Assembly: GCA_022925895.1 (NCBI GenBank)
Contig: JAKSYS010000022.1
Span: 154,963-218,962, forward strand
Source of the DNA: Fragilaria crotonensis
Taxonomy: Eukaryota > Bacillariophyta > Fragilariophyceae > Fragilariales > Fragilariaceae
Reading direction: 5' to 3'
DNA length: 64,000 nt
Notes under the pieces: model-generated
The model's database searches: none
Told to the model about the DNA's origin: nothing
The model's input: the letters and a program-made list of their open reading frames with translations, nothing else
Translations under genes and position numbers: made by a program
Part shown: in pieces, positions 28,414 through 40,141 of the stretch
How the letters are laid out: every line of letters starts with the position of its first letter
Position numbering within the stretch: position 1 is the stretch's first letter

Positions 28414-30605
28414 ATGTCACAGACCCCGGAAACAAATCAAGGGGCCGAGGAACGTTCCGCTAGGACTCGACCTGCTCCAATGCATCCGTTTCAAACTCCT
28501 ACCGATATGAAGAACGCAATGCACTTAGGGAATGTTGCATCCACTCCTGTCACGGCTACCATGACACCGCCGACACCTTTCTCGGAGTCTCCCCGTGACA
28601 ATCTTTGCGACGAGGGATATTTGGGACAGCACGATACCTATCAAGTAAAACGACTGTTTCGGGAAGAACCTCACCAGCAAGATGACTTGCATCGTATTGA
28701 TTCCTGTAGAGTGAGTCCCCCCACTTCAAGAAGATCCAGACGCCATTCCTTTCCAGTGAGGCGATACTCAAAATCGTCACGTTCCCGATCCATGAAACCT
28801 CATGAATCCTTCGATTTCAGCATCACACCGTCGACCTCATCATATACGGATGCAATCGACGACTCTGCCCCCAGTCGATTTTCCTCGACGCTATTAAAGA
28901 GAGTTCGCTCCTTGTCGTTTGATGACCAGAAAATCAGACTCTCGCATCAAAAATCTCTTATTTTGACGCTGGGTGTGGTTCTCTTGATTTCGATGGGGAT
29001 TATTTTTCGGTCGGATTGCACCATGAATGACGAGCTTTTGCAACAACACGAGCGAACGATTCGTCGCCACCAGCGCCATCACAATGGCCCCATGTCGGCG
29101 GGATTGCGAGGGGACCTGGTCAAAATGGGGGGTGGTCGAACGTTTGCGGAACGCAGTCGATTTCGTCCTCCACATTTTGAGTACGAAACACAACCTAATC
29201 GAACTTTGCAACTGGATCAACGTGATTATCAAATAAGGAAATCTGAAACCACTCCTTTTGGTTCTGATAACGTGTTCTTTCTCGCCGATCGAAAGCACCT
29301 TGCCTTTCGGCCTCCTCCGCCAATTACCAATTCGAGGGTGGACCCCTTTGAGACTCAAGATCGTTTTATGTATCGAGGGGAAAAGGAGACCAAGAAAAGT
29401 GCTACAATGAGTCGTGTCTTTTTCTTTGCAAAGAAACAGACACCTGCTTCTTCGCGACCTTTGCGCCAATTTGGTTCTGATTTCACCGATAACACTCAAT
29501 TTTACGGCGTTCATGATTCGGACGATGAGCGCCTTTCGCACATGGAAATTCGCCAACCTTTGGACGATGGCGAGTGTGTTCCGATGAAGGATTGGCAAAC
29601 TACGTATCATCCCTCATGTAATATGATGCACGAGTTGGGAATGGAACACATGGGCGAATCAACGAAGCCAGACTTTTCGCTCTTTGGAACGAAAGGTTAC
29701 TGGAGACACGCTTGGAAGTTCAATGGAGGTCCGAACGGGCTTGAAACAATCGTCTTGAAGACATTGAAGTACGTGGCTCTAGGTGAATTGATATCGAGTC
29801 TTCGTTTAGTGGTACTCACGCATTTCCTACTTTCAGATTCCAACACAACTTTGATGATGCTCACTTTGAGCATCATCGTGTGGATGCCGTAGCTATGGAG
29901 AGGCTAACCTCCTCACCTCACGTAATTAATATTTTCGGCTTCTGTGGCCATTCTGTGATGACTGAGTTTGCTGATGGAAATCGTCTCGGAGAGTTGGCTG
30001 ATAAGAACAAAAACCCATTGGCGCGTCTGCGGATTGCTCGAGACATTGCTGAAGGCCTCGCTGATGTTCATGGAATCGACGGTGACGGACTGGCGACCTT
30101 TGTTCATTTGGACATTAATCCAGCAAACGTGGTGAGTATTCGTGGTTCTCTCAAATTGAACGACTTCAACATTGGCATTTTGCGGCGGTGGAATGTGACG
30201 TCAAATACGTATTGCGGATTCCCCTCTCAATATCCTAATCCCCAGTGGCGATCACCGGAGGAGGCACGGAACGAGCAGAATTTGACAGAAAAGGTCGATG
30301 TATTCTCCATGGGGCATATCTTCTTTAGGCTTATTTGTGGGCATGAGCCATGGAACAAGTTAGAAATTGGCGGTAAGCCGTCCAAGGAGGATATCAACGC
30401 TAAGGTGCAAAATGGAGTACTTCCCCGCATACCCCAGGAGATTATGACCACAACTGACCCCGAAGTTATGGCTATTCGCGATGTTATGCTGGATTGTTAT
30501 GCATTTGACCCGGCCGCTCGTCCCAGGGCTCGAAGCATCGCCACCCGCCTTCAAAGCGTTCTAGAAATGCTGGAAGGCAGCGACCATGGAGAGACTCGAA
30601 CATGA
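28414..30605 (+). CDS. Membrane-anchored protein kinase-like gene, two exons
   Basis: Spliced 28414-29768 plus 29837-30605, 707 residues. The start ATG at 28414 has the context ACAAAATGTCA. A basic, Ser-rich N-terminal region (about 180 residues) precedes a hydrophobic span (SLILTLGVVLLISMGIIF, about residues 181-198). No cleavable signal precedes it, so a type II anchor is likely, with the kinase domain on the far side. The kinase part has ETIVLKTLK (probable beta-3 Lys), an HLDINPANV catalytic loop (HRD reads HLD, with Asp and Asn kept), KLNDFNIG (DFG reads DFN), SPEE (APE-like) and DVFSMGHIFFRLICG. Key catalytic residues remain, so activity is possible but unproven. I recall a diatom family of this form. 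No frame damage. Confidence 0.88.
29769..29836 (+). other. Intron of the kinase-like gene
   Basis: 68 bases, donor GTACGTGG, acceptor CTACTTTCAG. Splicing joins TLK to FQHNFDDAHFEHHR within one kinase lobe and restores the frame across the stop at 29890. Confidence 0.9.
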
Positions 30606-30616
30606 TTAGCTACTAG

Positions 30617-31940
30617 AGTGTCTAAACGCCCGCTGTCTTTAATTAAAGATAGCCCACTGGTGAAATCTTTAATTAAAGATCGATTTCGTCCTCTACTTAA
30701 CTTCTTCATTTCATCTTTTTAATCAAAATTAAAGCTGCCAATGTACTCTCAATTTAGTCAAACCTCATGGGCCAAACGGGGCATCTTAGTCAGCGACAGT
30801 TCCTGGTTTATGTTTTTGAAAGCAAAACTGGAGCCAATTTTTCCTCAGTTTTTTGGGTCGAAAAATAACACGGTTTCACCGGATGTATAGTATGTGGCCT
30901 ACACAGGCTACATAAATTCAGGTCATTTGAGGCCTCACTTCACGTGTTGAGTTCATCACCTTCCACTTTGATTGAGCCAAAACGCGGATGTACAATTGTC
31001 ATGAAAATGCGTTAAAGAGGAGGTATGTAACGGGGGGTGTTCTCTAATTTTCATCATTCCGTGAGCTGTGACAATGAAATTGAACGAGGTTTTTCGTCGT
31101 CCGTCACTATATCATAAACATCTCAATTCTCCATTCTTTCACTGCAAACAGCTTGTCTTGGCCATGCCAGACCAACCTGATGTTGTTGGTGGCTGCATTG
31201 GTTGAAAGTGATGCTTGGTTCATCCCTACTACTTGCTGAGTGCAGTCATTGCTTTGGAAGCACCAAGAAGCAAAAATCACCCCAACGGATGTGGCATTCT
31301 GGTTGAGGACCATGCCACTACTACATTTTTTCTCCTTATCAACAACAATCCTTATTTAGTTGCAAATGTGGTGGAACAAGAAGAAGAGTATTGATGATAG
31401 GTTTGTGAAATAGAATGTGACATCGTGATGTCACGGCAACTCAATGACGCACGTTCGTGCTTACAGCTAATGCCGTGGCAAGAAGGGCCAGAAGACAGCA
31501 GGTGGAGAGGCAGAATGGCTATTTTGGTTTACAATTTGGTGGCTGGCTGAACAAGATGGTACACTTCCCATTAGTCTTCACCAGGGCTGATGCTGAACCT
31601 GCAAGTGTTTTCATGCATGGTGCTCTCGTGTTGCAAAGGTACTTTGGGGTGCACCTTCATAACATGGATTTACCACACCAAAAACGAAAGTTAAGCTTTT
31701 CTGCCCACCTAGAGTACTGGCACAGTGAATAATGAATAGATTCAAAGTGTTACTTTATAAGTCTACCACTAGATGTATGATGATATCAATGACGGCAATA
31801 GGCCATTGTCAATGTCGAATTTTGTGCAGTTGATGGTATAAAATGTACATCGACCGTCTTGCAAAACGTACGAAAATAGCCATCTTTAAAAAAAGACAGA
31901 ATTGTCGTTAATTAAAGAACCCCCCGGGCGTTTAGACACT
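30617..31940. mobile_element. Terminal-inverted-repeat element of unknown class, complete copy (family R)
   Basis: The ends AGTGTCTAAACGCCCG and CGGGCGTTTAGACACT are perfect 16-base inverted repeats, with TTTAATTAA just inside each end. ACTAG occurs directly outside both ends (30612-30616, 31941-31945), a likely 5-base target duplication. The 1.3 kb body has no intact frame. Parts of the body (a TCTTTAATTAAAGAT palindrome; GGTGCTCTCGTGTTGCAAAG) recur in diverged form at 42.2, 44.4 and 52.0 kb. It sits 12 bases after the kinase stop codon, so it may supply that gene's 3' end. Confidence 0.8.
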
Positions 31941-32059
31941 ACTAGTGAGCCTTTTAGTTACAGCAATTGGTTTTTGGTTTTTCTCGGAACTTACGTAGAG
32001 ACCCTTAGTTCAATTTGCTCCTCTAACTGGGTTCTGATTTCTGATCTTTTACGTCATAA

Positions 32060-32455
32060 ATAATAAAAAGATTGTCTTGTGTCCGGTAGGATAAAAAATT
32101 CCACAGACATGAAGAACCGGACAAAATAGATGAAGACAACGATGGCGTACATGTATAGGGAACGCTGTGTACCAGTACCGTGCACGCCCCGACCAGACGT
32201 CTTTATCAAAATATGCATACCTGAAATTGGGCTCCCATGGGGCGTTTCCGTCCGCCCCGGATGTACGTCCGGACAAAATCTTGGCGTAGCCCATATACCA
32301 AAATCCAGGCCAGACTTTTGTCGTTTCCTCACGCCGGTTAAATAACATTTTTGTTGGCGGACGAAACTATTTGTACTGATTGCCGTGGGCATGAACGGTT
32401 TGCTCGGCCAGACGATTGTTCCTGACGGAATGAAGCATTTTTCATACTGAAAGGC
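32060..32455. repeat. Dispersed repeat X, copy 1
   Basis: Opens AAGATTGTCTTGTGTCCGG and closes near CATTTTTCATACTGAAA. About 390 bases, shared in whole or part with 41262-41600, 42947-43535, 48895-49290, 49665-50050 and 51375-51500. It contains CTGAAATTGGGCTCCCATGG and CGATGGCGTACATGTATA blocks. This is the only copy outside the 41-53 kb mosaic. Non-coding; open frames on it are by-products of its composition. Confidence 0.8.
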
Positions 32456-32649
32456 ATGGTCGTAAAGTTGGTGTCAGACTGATCGTGAAGTTCGTGCCAG
32501 ACAATGTTCATTATTTTTCACAATTGTGTCACGTCGTTTGCAGGACTAGAATTGTTAATTTCCATTAGCGTTGAGTGTTCTATGCATCCTTCTGCCTTGA
32601 ACTGACAACACTATGCACGTTTAATCCGCAAGTGCTGTTACAGTCCAGA

Positions 32650-35600
32650 AACGACGGGCAAGGGGTGATCTGACTGATTCCCCTCCGCCGGAGACTAAGG
32701 AGACTGACAACGAACGACGCCTTCGCTTACGTCGTAATACATTTAGACATGTTAGGCGAGGTGATCCTGTCGGTACAGCTGGGAAGCGACAAGCAAGCTG
32801 TGATTTGTCAGATTCTCCCTCGCCAGAAAATGAGGAGACGGAGTGCGAGCGTGGCCGTCGTCTGAGCCGTATCAGATATAGAAGGACAAGGCATCGCTAC
32901 CGTCTCCTTTCATGTCCTGCTACAGTCGATCCGGCAGGAAGCGACGAGATGGCAGCAGCTGTAAGAGGAAACGGTGATGTAGCTGATGATGAAGTGTAAC
33001 AGAATAACAGTGCAGCTATAATTGAAAACGCACATGGAAAGAGCGATGTGACTGATTCTTCTCCGGCTGATCCGGGAAAAAGAAACGAGACAATAGAAGG
33101 TTGCCATTGCCGACTAGATTGTGAGAGGAAAAGACGTGCTAGACATGCAGATGAAAACAGCAATTTGGCTGATCGCCGTCGTCGCCTTGATCATGAGAGG
33201 AAAAGGCGTGTTAGGAATGCGCAAGGAAACAGCAAATTGATTGATCGCATTTGTCAGCTGGATCGTGAGAGGAAGCAGTGCTGTAGAGAGCGTAATCCCA
33301 ATACAAGTCGTCGTCACGTTAATTTCAAAAAGCGTCTCGAGCGTGCTAAAGTGAAACCAGCTAAGTTATGCAAGTACTGTGATAACAACTTCCTCTTATA
33401 TGCTCATGAAGCAGCTGGATATTGTTGTGGTAAGGGCACATTAACTTCTCTTGACAGTCAATGCTTTGAGATCCCAGAAGAGCTTATGTCCGTGTACACC
33501 AACAAATGGTTTGGACCATGGCCGCGTATGGTTAACAATACGTTGCGATTTTCATCGCCTGGAAGTGTTGTTCGTGGTGCAATGTTTATGCCTCCACAGC
33601 CAGCTCACCTTCGCTGTTGCGGGCAAACCTACACAAGAATTTTGAACGGAGATGTCGCTGGGCCTCTGCGCGCATGGATTCATGATACATCATTGCAACT
33701 ACAAGAATTTGATAATCTTCCGGAAGAGCATCATCCTACTTGCCATATAACACAAGCAACGTCATGGACAGCAACGATTTCGGACTATTCACAGCGGTTC
33801 AATCCCTTTGCATTGTCGTTAATGAGTATGGGGCAAGACAGCGCTATCGAAGCGATTAAGTTTAATTTTACGCATCGTTCGAAGCACACTGAACAGAAAC
33901 GATTGAGTAGTGAGGAACTGGCGTTAGTTCACAGTACAATACATCGGAATGACAATACAGAATTGTTTGCAACAGTTATTCCAAAGCAAAAATCTGAAGC
34001 ATACCGATTGTCGAATAGAATTCACTACCAAAGCGGGTTCTGGGAGACGCTTGCTTATCCTTTGCTTTTTGTTGATTGGCAAATTGGCTGGGTCATTTGC
34101 CAGACGGTACTTCAATCTTCACCAAGTTACATACGAAGAACGGCATTACTCTCTATGAATACACAAAGTATCTACTGCTTCATAGTCCTATAATTTCACA
34201 CGCAGGTCGGCTTTGCCAGGCATGGGTGTTGGAACAATATCTTCGTGATCAACATAACACACTTGACTACCTTCGGCGAAACAACACACTATTGAAGAGG
34301 GCTCCAAGAAGTGTTGTTGAAGGTGTACTCTACACGGTCAATATGATAAGGCAAAGAGAAATGGCGATTAACTTACTGTCTGAGGACGAACGAGCTAAGG
34401 TGTCATATCTTGAGGCATTGCCGGAAGACATCAAAGAACGCGTTAACTTTGAATCTCTTATCATCGAAGGTCATGATCATCATCATGAGGATACAAACGA
34501 AACTTTCACAGCAAGCGACTTGACATACCTTCCTGGCTATACGTATTTGCCGTCATGTTATCCTGGTGGACCACGAAGCCAGATGCTGAAGTTTGCTGAT
34601 GCGATGACAACTGCTGCTAAGCTAGGAGGTCCTCATCTGTTTACAACCTTCACAACATTGCCTACTTGGTTGGAATTTTGTGACAGTACCAGTAACACCC
34701 CATACGTGGAAGACAATATGGTTGTAGAAGATCGTGTGTTTATGGAAAAGATGGCTTTGTTCTTGGATGACTTGCGTGCTGGGGTGTTTTTGAAGGGCGG
34801 GAAGCTGTATACATCATCTGTGTTGTCGAGTTTCAATGGCGAGGACATCCTCACGCACATGTTGTACATAGGCTACAAGGTGATAGGTTAACGGCTGATG
34901 AAATCAATCGGATGATAACGACCTCTTACACGCAATGTAAGACACAAAAGGAAACGAAGTTGTTAGAAACGTTCATGACCCATCATTGTAAAGGAGACCT
35001 ATGCTTGAAAGATGAAAAGCCGTGTTGTCTGTTTTACCCAAAAAAGCTTAATGCGACGTATCAGATTGGCGATCATGGGTATCCTTGTACAAACGTCTTA
35101 ATGAAGAGGATTGGCGCATCGTTCCGTGTGTTCTCAACATGATCACAAAGTACAACTGTCATGTTAATGTAAGACGAAGCATTGATGTCATCCATACCAT
35201 GCGTATTTCTGACATTCGATGCTGTTCATTATTCAAAAGACAGAAATCTGTTCGGACGTCTTCATTATTGAATATTTGTTCAAGTATATTTACAAGGGCA
35301 ACGTACGTCTCCAAGTTCAAAATGTCTCAACATTTGTTGATAATGAGATGGACTTCCGAATCCCTAATATTGTGCGGCAACGTGTGAAAGAAGAAATGAA
35401 AAAAATTTCACGTTATACGAAAAGAATGAAATCAACCGCTTTGAGCTCATGCACTGCATTCCTGCAACGCAAGCACCATGGAAGTTTCTTGGTTACCGGA
35501 CTTCACAAAATCAACCAGGCATCCACGTCATTGATATTGAACTTCCTGGAAATGAGGTGGTCCATTTTAAGCCAAATAATGTTACCAGCATGGAAGAGAC

Positions 35601-35847
35601 GATTTCCAACAAAGTTAGTGCGCAGGACATCTATTGGAACCGCCCAGCAGGAGAAGAATTCAACATGTTGACGTTTGAGAAGGTCTTCGACACCTATGTG
35701 GTTGAACATGTTGAACATGTTGAACGTAGGTCTACCAAGAGCCTTAGGGGCGAAATTTTCATACCACGCAGCGAGGTTCTTCAGCGTAAACAAGACATGC
35801 AGTTGTTTGTGTTTTCAAGACGGAAGACAACATCGTCTTTAACATAA
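32650..35847 (+). pseudogene. Helitron Rep (HUH nuclease) part, frame-broken
   Basis: A basic N-terminal region with repeated RLDxERKRRxRN units (33100-33310) is followed by a Helitron-like N-terminal domain with a CxxC pair (KLCKYCDNNF). Motifs then run: ETLAYPLLFVD, KNGITLYEYTKYLLL, EFQWRGHPHAHVV (HUH motif, HPHAH at 34846-34860), MTHHCKGDLCLKDEKPCC, TKYNCHVNVR, and EYLFKYIYKG (35276-35305), the two-tyrosine nickase motif. The frame steps back by one base about five times and one in-frame TAA lies at 32998. Rep would nick and join DNA ends in rolling-circle transposition. In its present form it cannot make protein. Confidence 0.85.
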
Positions 35848-35859
35848 ACGATCAACCGG

Positions 35860-37789
35860 ATGAAGTTTTTATCCCCTGCATGCGGTGATTTGTATTGCCT
35901 ACGCATGTTACTTCAACACTACCCGTCACGCTCTTGGGTAGATGCACGGACTGTCAACGGCAATGTTCATGACACGTGTCATGACGCCTGCGTTGCCATG
36001 AGCATCGTATCCAATAACACTGAATTTGATGTGATTATGAAGGAAGCTATCGCAAACCTGTTTGTCTCCGACAAGCTTCGGCGCCTATTCGTAATGGTTC
36101 TCCTCCAAAAGTATGCTCAATCAAAAGCAAATTTCATCAAGTATGCTGTATGCATGTCATTGGATTTGACTACACCCATTTGTCAAGGTAAAACTATGAT
36201 GGCTTTGCTGCACCAGTCCACGTTTTATGATATGCCGTACGACATCCAACAAGATCTGTTACAAGCAATTCATGAAATGTTCGATGAAAACAATCTGGAA
36301 ATGGAAGCTTATGGCCTTCCATTACCAAAAGCACCTGCTGAGGCTGAGCTCGAGCGTGAGAAGACAAAGTACGATATTGACGCCATAACGCGAAGGCTTG
36401 ATAGCGTCGTTCTTAACAGAGAACAAAAAAAGATTGTTAAATACATTTTCAGGCATACGGACAACATCTTCATTGATGCACCGTATGGGCGCGAGAAATC
36501 TTTTCTCCTGGATTACATTCTTGGTCATATTCGAGTTCGGAAGTCTATGATCGCACTTGCATTGGCACCAACAGGAGTAATGGCTATTGCACGTGGAGGG
36601 TTCACGATGCATGGAATTGCTAAGATGGATATTGATCCTGACGATGCCGACCGGTTGCAATATCATGTTCCTGACAATTCTCAACGTGCCGCTCTTATTC
36701 GCGGAGCACATTACCTGATTATTGAAGAAGGCCCAAACGCGCATCGGCGAATATGGGAATCATTAGATTGTGCTTGCAGAGATATAAGAAAAAACAGAAG
36801 CGTTTCGGCGGTCTTCGTGTCATAACGGCAGGTGATTTCCGTCAGATCCCACCAGAGACATTTACAATGCAAGTGTCAAGTCTTGGCCTGTTTTTCGAAA
36901 ATTCACAGTCCTCCGTCTTACACAACCTATTCGAACTGCAAAAGACAAGGAATGGACAAAAGTATGTGATGATTAAGGAAATGGGAAACTTCAACCAGTT
37001 GTACCAGATACAGATGGCCGTTGGACCTCAATAGGTCTGTCAAAATGGGTTGACCTTCCGCAAACCATATGGTGTTATGATGCAGAGACACAATTGCAGG
37101 CAGCGCACGACTGGGTTCACCCGGACGTCAACAACTACGATGCAGTAATTATGTCTGCTTTAGTTACTATGACGAACAAGCAGGTAGACGAACACAACAA
37201 CTACTTCCTAAGCAAAGTTAACGGCGAAAGTTGTGTTATGGAATCATCAGACCAGATTCTGTCGGAGATGCCTACTGACGTCAAATGCATAATCGCAGAT
37301 TTTGCAGATGCAATGACGCATAATAGGATGCCTCCAATCAAGTTACTCCTGAAAGTGAACGGCATCTACTCGTGTATGAGGAGCATTAACTTTGGGCGCA
37401 GCTTAATGAATGATACAATTGTACGCATTGTAAGCATGACAGACAAGTACATCACGGTCTATAACTATACTACCGGACTTGAAGATGACATTCCACGCAT
37501 TTGCTTCAAGCAGAACATCAATTCCAAATCGCCACTGAAAATCTCAAGGCGTCAATTTCCGCTCCGTTCTCGTTACTCGATGACATCAAACATTGTTCAA
37601 GGGAAAACAATTGAACTTATGCTTCTAGACTTGCGGCACGATCCGTTTGCTCATGGCCAACTGCATGTCTCATGCAGCCGAGTACCTCAAGCATCACAGC
37701 TTCGTGTTCTCACTTTCAAGGAATGTATCATAGACAATCGGGCGCGAACGCTAAATGTTGTCGACGAAACATTGTTGAAGCCATCGTAA
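35860..37789 (+). pseudogene. Helitron PIF1-type helicase part, frame-broken
   Basis: RLDSVVLNREQKKIVKYIF introduces the helicase. Walker A reads IDAPYGREKSFLLDYI, with the usual GGxGKT changed to YGREKS. LAPTGVMAIARGGFTMHGIA is the next motif. LIIEEGPNAHRRIWESLD is the Walker B region, with EE in place of DE. RVITAGDFRQIPPE, PRICFKQ, RRQFPLRSRYSMTSNIVQGKT and HGQLHVSCSRVPQA complete the set. Two frame steps of minus one occur near 36800 and 37030. In a working element it would unwind the donor strand. The changed Walker A suggests loss of ATPase activity before or along with the frame breaks. Confidence 0.85.
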
Positions 37790-37949
37790 AATTTAAGATC
37801 TGTGCTTCATACACCAGTACTTTTTTCTTGATTTACTTTCCATTAATAACTTTAAAAAATACAGAACCGCCGCCATGATCCTTGCGTGTCCTTGTATGTC
37901 TTTAACTTTTCGATGGGTACCTGCTGCAAGTCCAGTGGAACCAGATAGT

Positions 37950-38350
37950 ACAGAAGGAACGGACAAGCACGCATCGGCGTCATTGAAGGTTATGTTCCAC
38001 CACTTCCACCACATCTCGCAGTTACAGTTCATGAATATGTAGAACCAGGCCTAACAGTTGAAACACAATTGGCCATATGGAACGCATTCCCATTCGTCGA
38101 CTATTTGCCACTTGACGAGACCGGAATCACGTGCTGGAAACAAGAGGACCTTACTATGCTCTCAAAGTACTGCAACAACATCATTAACGTTCATTGTTTG
38201 CGCCCACACCTTTTCAATACACATGGCAATCTACGAGACTTAGCGGAAAGCCGAGGAGACATCCATATCCCACAATCCATCATTTCCAAATTAGCCTCTC
38301 AAGGGGATTTACACCAGCCAATTTTCTTCGCTCTTGATTCATTCAGATGA
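37950..38350 (+). pseudogene. Helitron-associated reading frame 2, unknown function
   Basis: An open frame without clear start reads GYVPPLPPHLAVTVHEYVEP then VETQLAIWNAFPFVDYLPLD and ends ALDSFR at 38350. Composition is protein-like. No domain recognised. It lies 160 bases after the helicase end on the same strand and may be a second protein of the element or its former C-terminal extension. Confidence 0.4.
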
Positions 38351-38669
38351 AAAGCCAGGAAATGGCACTGATCATCACATACTTACTGGAAAAACGTCTC
38401 CGCCTGCCATGGACAATGATGTGCTTAAGGAAAAATAAAATAATCCACTTCGACATAAACGACGCAATCTTCCACCGACACGGGTATTGGTTCTTACAAG
38501 TCCACAAGAGGAAGTTTCCAGGAAACAATCACGTAAGCGACTCAGATCACGACGAGGACGACAACATAGCTTTTTAGAAATGATCAACAGTAAGCAAATG
38601 AATAATATGCAACGTATCTATATACAACCACCGACGTCATGTCCTGACACGATTCGCAAACAACCATAG
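38347..38669 (+). pseudogene. Helitron-associated reading frame 3, basic C-terminus
   Basis: MKSQEMALIITYLLEKRLRL begins here. The better C-terminal continuation is in another frame (38487-38669), reading LTSPQEEVSRKQSRKRLRSR, which looks like a nuclear localisation signal. A one-base break near 38500 would separate the two. Function unknown; may be the tail of the preceding frame. Confidence 0.3.
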
Positions 38670-38836
38670 GCGGTACAGGCAATAAATATGCATTCATTTA
38701 CACATATCTATGTACCTCATGTGATGACATACTGTTTTGCGTTCTCATCGGATTTGACACCAGAAATAGCACTTCACGATTAATGCATTCATTTCCTACA
38801 AGAATGTACCAAAAACAGATGACGCCCTATTCAGTT
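38670..38836. other. AT-rich spacer within the Helitron region
   Basis: No features seen. Confidence 0.4.
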
Positions 38837-39150
38837 AAATCCCCCGCAAGTGCGGCAAATCCGCCATTGTCAAGGGATTGACTCTAGTAGCTTAGTTTAA
38901 ATCATCTAGTAGCGGCATGCAACTTTGATCAACTATAAAAGAGTGAGCTTAAGATCTAGAACCACAGTCTTGACCCGACTGGGAGCTTTTCTATCCCATC
39001 GGTAATCCTAGCCAGGCATTCCAAGACCACATGCCTGTGACCCTTATGTCTATCGGTCACTGGCATGCCCTGTAAGCCTGTCGGCATGTCTGAATAACCT
39101 GATCTCACGATAGGATCCATTCACTACATCTGCAATAAGACCACGACATC
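38837..39150 (+). repeat. Dispersed repeat, copy 2, with TATA box
   Basis: Matches 476-790. CGCAAGTGCGGCAAATCCGC is exact in both. CTATAAAAGAG at 38934-38944 is a good TATA box on the plus strand and lies upstream of the reading frame at 39225, so this copy may be that frame's promoter. Confidence 0.6.
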
Positions 39151-39193
39151 ATTCATGCAAAAACACACACATATCATAAACAAGGCTTCACGG

Positions 39194-39226
39194 CTTCACA
39201 CATTTTCCATCAGAAAATGTGTGAAG
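39194..39226. other. Perfect 14-base-pair hairpin
   Basis: CTTCACACATTTTC, loop CATCA, GAAAATGTGTGAAG. The stem is perfect over 14 pairs. It sits between the TATA-bearing repeat and the reading frame at 39225. Not followed by a CTRR motif, so not an obvious Helitron end. Confidence 0.75.
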
Positions 39227-39506
39227 TGACAATGCCGACAATAAGAAAGCAAAACACAGTATCGTTACAACTGTTACTTCAAATACTGAACATCCAGCAG
39301 CAAGTCCTGAACATTTACCTACCAACAGAGCCAATGATGAGCATCTCCCTCCTGTTCCAATAACCCCTGACCGTTCAAATTATGTCTCGGTAATTGTAAA
39401 ACACCCGCGCGATGACACACAAACTGATCAGGAAACGCCTAAAGCCCAACCAATTGTTCACAACACATGGGCCGCTTGGAAAGCTACCCCGAGCTTTCCA
39501 ATTTGA
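39225..39506 (+). pseudogene. Reading frame fragment, Pro/Thr/Asn-rich, unknown
   Basis: 94 codons open without an ATG, reading SDNADNKKAKHSIVTTVTSN and later ITPDRSNYVSVIVKHPRDDT, ending TPSFPI. The hydrophilic, low-cysteine composition is protein-like and unlike the flanks. It may be the N-terminal linker of the protein that resumes at 39620 after a break. Confidence 0.35.
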
Positions 39507-39589
39507 GTCATTATCACGCACATCATATTAGGTGGAGGATAGAACGAAAAGAAAACCGTCATGGATGTTATTGACACCAGTAAACGACT

Positions 39590-40141
39590 ACCAAACTCGG
39601 CGATACATTTGCTGGGATCGTGCCCCCTTGGAAAAAGTTGAATGTATCAATTGGCCAAATCTGCGACATCATCGGATTGCGTGAAATTGCTGCCTTCCCA
39701 AAGGTTACCGCATTCATCAAAAATTACGAGTCTGAGTTTGAATATACCGGAACCCTAACAATCACAAATCAAACTGACTTCAATGCTGAATACACACCAA
39801 GTCCGCCACTAACAGCGTCACTGCTGCATCAGAATGCCGGTGTGGGTCGTGTATGTGGAGTTGTTGAAGTCATCTTGACACCTATCATGGCACTAACCAA
39901 CTCATACGTCCCAGGCCATGAAGATGAGCAGATTCCCAATCTGACATTTGATGTTAAACTGGACGATGATACTACTACAGGAGCATTCATATATGGCGAT
40001 CACGCAACATCTCTTTATGAACAATCAATTGCCGTTCATACCCGCCTACTCTTGATTCGTGCATTTGCAAAGCCAACGGTGATGGTTTGTCTCTTTTGCC
40101 AAAGTCAGCCCCTGACAAACAACCTACGATTATTGTCTTAA
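39590..40141 (+). pseudogene. Reading frame downstream of the Helitron, unknown fold
   Basis: Open frame DTFAGIVPPWKKLNVSIGQI followed by CDIIGLREIAAFPKVTAFIK and DVKLDDDTTTGAFIYGDHAT, ending at 40141. Alternating hydrophobic beta-strand-like segments. Plant Helitrons often carry RPA-like OB-fold genes; this could be a distant analogue, but I see no diagnostic motif, so that is speculation. The last 25 residues look like out-of-frame tail. Confidence 0.35.

Noticed and set aside
39194-39226. Helitron 3' end at the 14-base-pair hairpin
   Set aside because: No CTRR motif within the next 12 bases and coding-like sequence follows.
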